Shown here piece by piece: positions 59,010 to 64,000 of a DNA stretch of 64,000 nt; position 1 is the stretch's first letter, and each line of letters begins with the position of its first letter. The stretch spans positions 62,001-126,000 of the forward strand of contig CALJEN010000009.1 in NCBI GenBank assembly GCA_938073905.1, written 5' to 3'. The notes beneath the pieces are model-generated. The model was not told where the DNA came from. It did no database searches and saw only the letters and a list, made by a program, of their open reading frames with translations. Made by a program: the position numbers and the translations under genes. The DNA is from an uncultured Sulfolobales archaeon (GTDB lineage: Archaea > Thermoproteota > Thermoprotei_A > Sulfolobales > NBVN01).

Positions 59010-60378
59010 TGCCGTACACCTCCGCGAACACGTCGAGTATAGCCTTTAATACCTCGCTCACCAGCTGCTCCGTCTCCGCCTCGACGAACACCCTAACCAG
59101 GGGCTCGGTGCCGCTAGGCCTCACGAGGAACCAGTACCTCTCCGATACGCCCCTGAGCCCGTCGATGTCGGCGAACTCCATCCCCGGGAACGCCTCCCTC
59201 AGCCTCTCGTAGACTCTCGGCAGGAGCCCCCTGTCCACGTAGACCCTCCTCTTCACGACGCACCTCCTCGGCAGCTCGTCGACGAGCTGCGACAGGGAGA
59301 CCTTCTCGTAGCTGAGCAGCTCGAGCATCAAGGCTAGGCTCATAGCACCGTCGCGGACGTGTTGGTGCTTGGGGTACATGAAGCCGCCGTTCTCCTCGAA
59401 GCCCGCTATGGCTCCGAGCTTCATCATAGTCCTCGATATGAGTATGCTCCCGACTCTCGTCCAGACCACCTCGATCCCGTAGGTTGAGAGGACTCTGCCG
59501 ACCAGCGGAGAGCTGGAGACGGCCGTGACCACCCTCGGGGGAGACCTCTCGCCCCGGTTCTCCACTATGTGTTTGCACAGCAGTATCGCGGAGGAGTCGC
59601 CGGGCACGTAGCGGCCGTCACCGGTCACGAACACGGCCCTGTCCGCGTCGCCGTCGTGCGCGACACCGAGGTCGGCCCCGGAGGCTCTGACTGTGGAGAC
59701 CAGGTCTCCCAGGTTCTCCGGCACCGGCTCTGGGTTTCTCGAGGGCACGCTGCTGAGGTCTCCGTTTACGACGACAGTCCTCACCCCTAGAGACCTCAGC
59801 AGCCTGGGCGTGGAGAGGGCTCCCACGTTGTTCGCCGGATCCGCGACCACCTTCAGGTCGCGCGAGCGTATTCTGTCCGCGTCAACGAGGGAGACCACCC
59901 CGTCCAGGTAGCGGTCGACCACGTCGTAGACTCTAGCGACGCTCCCCGGGACGTCCCGCCACGCCACCCTCCTGAACCTGCTCTCGTGGTACACCTCCTC
60001 CAGCTCCTCCTCGACATCGCGGGGCGCCTCCACGCCGTCCGGCATCACCACCTTCACACCGCTGTACTCGGGAGGGTTGTGGGAGGCCGTTATCACTACT
60101 CCGCCGTCGAAGCCCTGAGACCTGACGTAGTACTGGAGGGCCGGAGTCGGTGCGAGTCCGGCGTCGAAGGCCTTCACCCCCGTGGAGAGCAGGCCACCGA
60201 TCACTATGCTGGTCAGAAAAGAGTTGCCGGCCCTCACATCGGAGCCGACCAGGATCCGGGAGCCCCGCCCGAAGTAAGTCCCGATGGCCAGTGCGAGCCT
60301 CAGGGCTACCTCGGGAGTCAGGTCGACGTTAACGACACCCCTCACGCCGTCCGTCCCGAAGAGCCTCCTAGAGCTCAA
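58990..60378 (-). CDS. Phosphohexomutase (phosphoglucosamine/phosphomannomutase family)
   Basis: A 462-residue alpha-D-phosphohexomutase. FGTDGVRGVVN at the start, active-site Ser in VVITASHNPPEYSGVK near residue 100, metal loop VAHDGDADRAVFV near 240, sugar loop GFEENGGFMYPKH near 325 and phosphate loop VRPSGTEPLVRVFVEAET near 430. The GlmM-like opening suggests glucosamine phosphate, but many archaeal members accept glucose or mannose phosphates. A TATA-like GTTTTTAGG (minus strand) near 60411-60419 serves it; the same AT run may serve the plus-strand RNA candidate. Confidence 0.92.
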   Translation of the reverse strand: MSSRRLFGTDGVRGVVNVDLTPEVALRLALAIGTYFGRGSRILVGSDVRAGNSFLTSIVIGGLLSTGVKAFDAGLAPTPALQYYVRSQGFDGGVVITASHNPPEYSGVKVVMPDGVEAPRDVEEELEEVYHESRFRRVAWRDVPGSVARVYDVVDRYLDGVVSLVDADRIRSRDLKVVADPANNVGALSTPRLLRSLGVRTVVVNGDLSSVPSRNPEPVPENLGDLVSTVRASGADLGVAHDGDADRAVFVTGDGRYVPGDSSAILLCKHIVENRGERSPPRVVTAVSSSPLVGRVLSTYGIEVVWTRVGSILISRTMMKLGAIAGFEENGGFMYPKHQHVRDGAMSLALMLELLSYEKVSLSQLVDELPRRCVVKRRVYVDRGLLPRVYERLREAFPGMEFADIDGLRGVSERYWFLVRPSGTEPLVRVFVEAETEQLVSEVLKAILDVFAEVYGSEVRVA

Positions 60379-60433
60379 GGGGGGACCCTAACGCTACGCC
60401 CCCCGCGTGCCTAAAAACGTTAGAGTTCCGGAG
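60379..60433. promoter_or_regulatory. Shared promoter segment between phosphohexomutase and an RNA candidate
   Basis: The run CTAAAAAC (60411-60418) can act as TATA box in both directions: about 33-40 bases before the minus-strand gene start at 60378, and about 26 bases before a plus-strand start near 60437-60441. Confidence 0.45.
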
Positions 60434-60706
60434 GCTCGCTGCCCGCAACAGCTTCAGAACAGGAAGGGTTTGATATCGACATGCGTAGACAACCATCGGT
60501 GGGAAACAGAGTATAGGCAGACAGCTGAACTCCGAGATAAGCCTGTGCCTTCGGACGGAGGGGTCCGCGAGGGAGTGGAGCGGGTGAACCCCGAGGGCGG
60601 GGCACGGGCGTCCAGCCCAGAACCCGGTAAGAGGGGAGGGCTGAAACGGGTCTGTGGATCAGTGGGTGGGAAGCCAGGAGCCTGGATGACAGTCCCGAGT
60701 GCGAGC
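60434..60706 (+). ncRNA. Structured RNA candidate, unassigned
   Basis: This 273-base stretch has no convincing frame but several RNA-like features. Its ends pair (GCTCGC 60434-60439 with GCGAGC 60701-60706), and a TATA-like CTAAAAAC precedes it at the right distance. Inside, CAGCCC (60613-60618) pairs with GGGCTG (60638-60643), while ACCCG (60622-60626) pairs with CGGGT (60647-60651), giving an H-type pseudoknot. Short stretches (GGTAAGAG, AGGGCTGAAAC) recall RNase P RNA conserved regions, but they are in the wrong order and the 5' signature is absent. SRP RNA helix 8 is not seen either. It could be a divergent RNase P RNA or an unknown RNA. Confidence 0.5.
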
Positions 60707-60713
60707 TTAATAG
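60705..60713 (+). promoter_or_regulatory. TATA box of tRNA-Leu
   Basis: GCTTAATAG lies about 31 bases before the tRNA. It overlaps the 3' arm of the candidate RNA by two bases. Confidence 0.55.
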
Positions 60714-60739
60714 CCTTGTCCCAACCTAGTACTACTGGT

Positions 60740-60842
60740 GCGGGGGTGCCCGAGCTAGGTCGAAGGGGTCGGGCTCAGGACCTGAGAGTGGGAACCCCGA
60801 TGGCGTAGGCCTGCGTGGGTTCGAATCCCACCCCCCGCACCA
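60740..60842 (+). tRNA. tRNA-Leu (CAG) with a 15-base intron
   Basis: Acceptor GCGGGGG pairs with CCCCCGC, the D arm spans CCC-GGG, and the variable arm TGGCGTAGGCCTGC is of class II type. The T arm is GTGGG-TTCGAAT-CCCAC, and CCA is encoded (60840-60842). The anticodon loop begins CTCAGG with anticodon CAG. An expected 3' strand CCCGA appears only after about 15 additional bases, which I read as an intron after position 37. Removing it gives the normal 85-base length. Confidence 0.93.
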
Positions 60843-60913
60843 GAGGCCCCGTCTCCCTGGAACCGCGCTTGTCTATGTGGCTCGACGGTCGGAGCGGTCT
60901 CTGGCCTAGCCTC

Positions 60914-62032
60914 CTACTTGCTTAACTTCCTGGCAGGCACCAGAAGCGCCGTCGAGGCTGGATAGGTCATGAGGGAGATGAAGACCAGGACAGAGAACTC
61001 CCCGCTCGACAGCAAGCCGAACCTCAGCGCCGTCAGGGCTACCAGAGACTCCAGGGAGCCTCTGACGGTGACTAGAGCGCTCACCTCGCGCGTGCTGAAG
61101 GGGCGTATGAGGCCCAGCCTCTTCAGTAGCGCGACGGTCGCGCACTTTCCCAAAACCGCGCCCAACAAGCCTAGTGCCACGAATCCGTAGTCGATGGTCT
61201 CAACGCTGGCCCTCAGCCCCACGTACGTGAATACGAGCGGCAGGAACGCTAGGCCGCTCACGAGCTCCAGTCCGTCCGCGAGGGCCCCGACGTGCCTAGC
61301 CGTCCTCAGGAGGGGGTCGCCGGAGGACGTCGCGGAGCCGAGCACCAAGCCGACCACGTACCCCCCGATCAGGGGCCCCACGCTGCCGGTGGTCAGGCCG
61401 GCTAGGGCGAACAGAGCCGCCACGGCGACCGCGTTGAGCAGGTTCCTGTCGAGACCCCTCGCTAGGGCCAGACTCAGGAGGACAGCTACTCCGGCCGCAG
61501 CTAGCGGTACGGCTGCTAGGCCGTAGACTTCCTGCCCGCCGGCTATGGCCAGGGCTGCCGTGAAGAGCAGGAGCACGAGAACGTCGTCTCCTATCGATAT
61601 CTTCAGGGCTATCTCCGCGTCCGCTTTGTACTTAGCGTGCCCAGACAGACCCAGGACCCCCTCTGTGGCGGTGTTGGCCAGGAGCAGGCTCATCAGCACG
61701 GCCTTCGCGTAGCTGCCCGCTAGGGGCAGCAGGAGAACGAAAACGATCGCTGCCGAGAGGAGTACGTTTATCAGGGACGCTAGGGCGACTCTCTTCGCGT
61801 CCTCCCTCTCGATCCTCGATGAGAGGCCAGCGTGAAAGCCTACGAAGACCAGAGAGAAGTTGACCAGGTTCTCCCACAGGGCCTCCGGGAAGCGGATCCC
61901 AGCGAGGCGCAGAGCGATCCCTGTGGCTATGTAGGCCGGTATCGGGGGCAGCCTCAGAGCTAGGAGGGGGAGAGAGGCCACGTGAGATACTCCGGTGAGC
62001 AGGAGCACTAGCGCCAGGTCTTCTAAGAGCAT
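60914..62032 (-). CDS. Kef/Nap-type cation:proton antiporter (CPA2 family)
   Basis: The 372-residue protein has about eleven hydrophobic helices. Typical elements are NFSLVFVGFHAGLSSRIERED near residues 53-73, LLLANTATEGVLGLSGHA near 121 and SIGDDVLVLLLFTAALAIAGG near 152, where the Asp pair marks the ion site. The C-terminus has VTVRGSLESLVALTALRFGLL. There is no cytoplasmic RCK domain. It probably exchanges Na+ or K+ for protons. ATG start. Confidence 0.88.
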   Translation of the reverse strand: MLLEDLALVLLLTGVSHVASLPLLALRLPPIPAYIATGIALRLAGIRFPEALWENLVNFSLVFVGFHAGLSSRIEREDAKRVALASLINVLLSAAIVFVLLLPLAGSYAKAVLMSLLLANTATEGVLGLSGHAKYKADAEIALKISIGDDVLVLLLFTAALAIAGGQEVYGLAAVPLAAAGVAVLLSLALARGLDRNLLNAVAVAALFALAGLTTGSVGPLIGGYVVGLVLGSATSSGDPLLRTARHVGALADGLELVSGLAFLPLVFTYVGLRASVETIDYGFVALGLLGAVLGKCATVALLKRLGLIRPFSTREVSALVTVRGSLESLVALTALRFGLLSSGEFSVLVFISLMTYPASTALLVPARKLSK

Positions 62033-62053
62033 GCCGCTGAGCCTAGCCCGCGC

Positions 62054-62311
62054 TCAGTCCCTCTCGGCCACCACGTGGTCTATGCTGTGTATGACCCCTC
62101 CGGCCTTCTCTATGACCTCCCGCACCTCAGCGAAGTCTATCCTCTCACCCTCTATGGTGATGTTGAGGGTCACGGTCTCCACGTCGACCTCGCTCACTCT
62201 GATCGAGATCCTGCCGACCCCGTCGAGCCTGGCTATCATCTCGGCGAGCTCCACCAGGGACGTGCCCCTTATCGTCTTGAGCACGTCGAGAACTACCTTC
62301 TTGAGGGGCAC
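62054..62311 (-). CDS. DUF211 protein
   Basis: The 85-residue protein matches archaeal DUF211: VVLDVLKTIRGTSLVELAEMIARLDGVGRISIRVSEVDVETVTLNITIEG, a ferredoxin-like alpha/beta fold, then a C-terminal VIHSIDHVVAE. Its function is unknown, though the fold suggests small-molecule or metal binding. It lies four bases after eL37 on the same message. Confidence 0.88.
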   Translation of the reverse strand: MPLKKVVLDVLKTIRGTSLVELAEMIARLDGVGRISIRVSEVDVETVTLNITIEGERIDFAEVREVIEKAGGVIHSIDHVVAERD

Positions 62312-62315
62312 CTCC

Positions 62316-62501
62316 CTATCTCACCCTAGTCCGGTTGACCTTCTTCGATGACCAGGCGTACCTCCTCAGCCTCCTGCTCCTCCCGAAGCCGCAGGCAGCG
62401 CAGTAGCCCTTGGCCACGTTGTAGGAGTGTCTCCCGCACCTCCTGCACCTGATGTGTGTCTTACCCTTGCTCCTCTTGCCCATCGAGGGAGTTCCCTTCA
62501 C
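62316..62501 (-). CDS. rpl37e: 50S ribosomal protein eL37 (L37e)
   Basis: The 61-residue protein carries [39 protein letters not shown], with the four zinc cysteines of eL37, and a basic tail [12 protein letters not shown]. The GTG start gives the family's N-terminus. It follows the LSm gene within four bases, a conserved archaeal pair. Confidence 0.95.
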   Translation of the reverse strand: MKGTPSMGKRSKGKTHIRCRRCGRHSYNVAKGYCAACGFGRSRRLRRYAWSSKKVNRTRVR

Positions 62502-62504
62502 GGC

Positions 62505-62732
62505 TCACCCCCTGGAGGCCGGCGATATCATGACTATGTTCTCCCCTCTGATCACAACCGTGCCCAACCTCCTCTGCTCGTCGCTCAGTACCTCGTAGGC
62601 GTCCTCCAGGACCACGTTCAGGTGCTGGTCGAAGCTCTTGAGCCTTCCCCTGATCATCTCGTTCGACCTGAGCTTGACCAGCACGTCCTGCCCCAGGTTC
62701 TCGCCTAGCAGACGCTGGGCGGCGTCGCTCAT
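62505..62732 (-). CDS. Archaeal LSm (Sm-like) RNA-binding protein
   Basis: The 75-residue protein shows Sm motif 1 (VLVKLRSNEMIRGRLKSFDQHLNVVLEDAYEVL) and Sm motif 2 (VVIRGENIVMIS). It forms a seven-membered ring that binds U-rich RNA. It precedes eL37 in a conserved pair. ATG start. Confidence 0.95.
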   Translation of the reverse strand: MSDAAQRLLGENLGQDVLVKLRSNEMIRGRLKSFDQHLNVVLEDAYEVLSDEQRRLGTVVIRGENIVMISPASRG

Positions 62733-62780
62733 AGCAGACCCTCCTGACTCGCAACGTGGGGCTTATAAACTTAGCCGGGA

Positions 62781-63308
62781 TCATAGCCTCCCGAACTTCT
62801 TCAGCACTTCAAGAGAGGCTCTCCAGAGGGCGTCCCCAGCGTAGTGCAGGTTCTCCAGGGCTCTGCCCCTGCGCTTCGATTTCACCTCGGCCGAGGCCAT
62901 CAGAGCCCTCGCGATCGCCAGCGGGGTCTTCCCGTCCGCGGACCAGACGACCACGACGTCGCCGACCTCGAAGTCGCTCGAGTCCACGATCCCCGGAGCC
63001 ATGACGTCCGCTCCGTTGAGTATGGGCCTCACGGCACCCTCGTCCACCAGGGCGTGGCGGAGAGCTCCGAGGCCGGCCATCCTGACCGAGACTAGGGTCG
63101 GCAGCAGAGCTCCCTCGCGCACGAAGGCTACCGGAACCCCGTCTACCACGTAGACCACCTCGTCGTCGAAGACCGCCTCGTAGACCTCTGAAGCGGTCTC
63201 GAGCCGGAGACTCGCGCAGACTCCGGGATAGGAGGAGCAGAAGGACTCTACCAGCCGCCTGGACTCCCTCTTTCTCACCGCTGTGTAGACCACCTTCGTG
63301 GAAGGCAC
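62781..63308 (-). CDS. PUA-domain RNA-binding protein
   Basis: The N-terminal 85 residues form an alpha/beta pre-PUA part (VYTAVRKRESRRLVESFCSSYPG). The C-terminal half is a PUA domain: ALVDEGAVRPILNGADVMAPGIVDSSDFEVGDVVVV. It resembles the MCT-1/Tma20-like archaeal proteins thought to act in translation or RNA modification. I choose the GTG at 63306-63308, which gives the usual N-terminus PSTKVVYTAVRKRE (175 residues); the frame runs on to 63341. Confidence 0.82.
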   Translation of the reverse strand: MPSTKVVYTAVRKRESRRLVESFCSSYPGVCASLRLETASEVYEAVFDDEVVYVVDGVPVAFVREGALLPTLVSVRMAGLGALRHALVDEGAVRPILNGADVMAPGIVDSSDFEVGDVVVVWSADGKTPLAIARALMASAEVKSKRRGRALENLHYAGDALWRASLEVLKKFGRL

Positions 63309-63324
63309 GGACCTCCAGCACCTA

Positions 63325-63350
63325 AAGCTTAAAACCGGCAAATATTAAGC
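63325..63350. promoter_or_regulatory. Interleaved TATA boxes for the PUA gene and tRNA-Ala
   Basis: AAGCTTAAAA (63325-63334) is 27 bases before tRNA-Ala on the plus strand. CTTAATATTT on the minus strand (63341-63350) is about 37 bases before the PUA gene start, and TTTTAAGCTT at 63325-63334 is a second option. The two promoters overlap, so initiation on one strand may exclude the other. Confidence 0.5.
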
Positions 63351-63356
63351 GTACCG

Positions 63357-63433
<77 letters not shown>

Positions 63434-63642
63434 AAACTCTGTCTGGACAGCGCTGAACTTAGATGAAACACAGGGATGACCACGTATGAGTTCCCTATTC
63501 TGAGTAAAGAAGCTACGCGTAAGAATCACGGGACAAAACAGTGTCGACAAAGTTAACCGAAAACAATCTATTCGATCAAGCCCGGACAACCTCACTTTAT
63601 TCACTAACTACTTATAAGTTCGCTTCGTTTTTCTTTTACGGT
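63434..63642. other. AT-rich segment 3' of tRNA-Ala
   Basis: This stretch is clearly richer in A and T than the rest of the window. It holds no convincing gene; an apparent minus-strand frame runs across the tRNA and is not coding. A TATA box, ACTTATAAG near 63610-63618, serves the next gene. Such sequence directly after a tRNA 3' end is typical of an integration border, but no second tRNA-end copy is visible inside the window. Confidence 0.5.
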
Positions 63643-64000
63643 GTGCCAGCCACGCCGCCCCCCATGTCTTGCCTCGGTGACTCTCCCGTTGATTGGGACG
63701 TGCTCCCTTTGAGGAAAGCCATACGTAGGTTAGTTGCGGAGGCGAAGACTACGCACAGCGTTGACGGATACCTCATACTCCTCGGGGGGCTTGTCTTCGA
63801 GATCGAAGACCTTGGGGGCCTCCGGGCAGCTGACTACAACCCACGAGAAGTCCTCAGGAAGGTGCTTTCGTGCGCTGAGGTCGCAGAGGCGCTGAGTCCC
63901 CTCGCGAACTACGTAGAGGCCGTTAGGAGCCTCGTGAACTCGGGTCCCCGTCACAGGTCGCTCAGGCCCTACATAGACCTCATAGTCGAGGCCGTTAGAG
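63643..64000 (+). CDS. Uncharacterised protein, 5' part (cut by the window edge)
   Basis: A frame open to the right edge encodes at least 119 residues. I place the start at the GTG 63643 because the TATA box at 63610-63618 would start the message at that base; ATG 63664 is an alternative. Visible sequence is helical and charged (LRKAIRRLVAEAKTTHSVDGY, LRKVLSCAEVAEALSPLANYVEAVRSLV, RPYIDLIVEAVR). I recognise no family from this part. Confidence 0.65.
   Translation, partial: MPATPPPMSCLGDSPVDWDVLPLRKAIRRLVAEAKTTHSVDGYLILLGGLVFEIEDLGGLRAADYNPREVLRKVLSCAEVAEALSPLANYVEAVRSLVNSGPRHRSLRPYIDLIVEAVR

Noticed and set aside
60434-60706. SRP (7S) RNA
   Set aside because: The conserved helix 8 pattern with the GGAA-type loop and the AGCA stretch is not present.
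60434-60706. Firm assignment as RNase P RNA
   Set aside because: The 5' conserved GAGGAAAGTCC-type element and the matching 3' ACAGAACCCGGCTTA-type element are not in their places; only scattered look-alikes occur.
60407-60808. Plus-strand frame across the RNA candidate and tRNA-Leu
   Set aside because: It runs into the tRNA, has no protein-like composition or promoter-start logic, and the region shows RNA-type pairing instead.

Overview
The window looks like a chromosomal stretch of a hyperthermophilic archaeon of the Thermoproteota (Crenarchaeota). The sequence is GC-rich by eye. It carries reverse gyrase, deoxyhypusine synthase, a Sulfolobus-type single-stranded DNA-binding protein, ribosomal proteins eL37, eL43, eL38 and eL21, RNA polymerase subunit Rpb4, FEN-1 and a catalytically incomplete second subunit of the tRNA-splicing endonuclease. 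Two of its four tRNA genes contain an intron next to the anticodon. Most promoters show a TATA box about 25-30 bases before a GTG, ATG or TTG start, as expected for leaderless archaeal transcripts. I cannot assign an order or genus.

Layout. 1-2.4 kb: pyruvate-type ferredoxin oxidoreductase porDAB, cut by the left edge. 2.4-10 kb (minus): nitrilase-like protein, reverse gyrase, deoxyhypusine synthase, HisRS, splicing-endonuclease subunit. 10-16 kb: NhaC antiporter split by a frameshift, eL43 and a Brix protein, then a corrinoid/iron-type ABC importer with a palindrome at its promoter. 16-25 kb: PAC2 protein, HAD hydrolase, site-2 protease facing a membrane-anchored winged-helix regulator, MetRS-beta-like protein, M42 peptidase, UPF0282 protein, a C/D box sRNA candidate, a PUA-containing m5C methyltransferase and a permuted GTPase. 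25-36 kb: RpiA, an archaeal HTH regulator, DUF373 and coiled-coil proteins, ADP-forming acyl-CoA synthetase beta, thioredoxin reductase, a degenerate DHH-like protein, amidohydrolase, E1-like enzyme, AmmeMemoRadiSam-type enzyme, eL38 and biotin ligase.

36.7-38.8 kb is a decayed segment with two related hairpins, an ABC-ATPase remnant and another broken gene around one intact Cys-rich gene. 38.8-45 kb: ChrA, DUF996-like protein, ArgRS, MscS-like channel, TrkA, FEN-1. 45-49.5 kb is the most accessory-looking part: small proteins, structured intergenic DNA, a methyltransferase whose 3' end lies in an intron-containing tRNA-Phe, an unrecognised 383-residue protein paired with a stand-alone Cas4-like nuclease, and a winged-helix protein. 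No CRISPR array is present.

49.5-64 kb is mainly information processing: eL21-Rpb4-DUF655-SpoU methyltransferase, DHH phosphoesterase, tRNA-Val, Dps-like protein, class II LysRS, SSB with a PqqD-like protein, DUF123, Pth2, a Trm112-like protein with a phosphohexomutase, a probable unassigned structured RNA, tRNA-Leu (intron), a Kef/Nap-type antiporter, DUF211, eL37, LSm, a PUA protein and tRNA-Ala, followed by an AT-rich gap and a gene cut by the right edge.

The strongest candidates for something undescribed are the RNA-like segment at 60434-60706, the solo Cas4 pair at 47199-48988, a 27-base motif found twice 30 kb apart, and the C/D sRNA candidate at 22112-22165.
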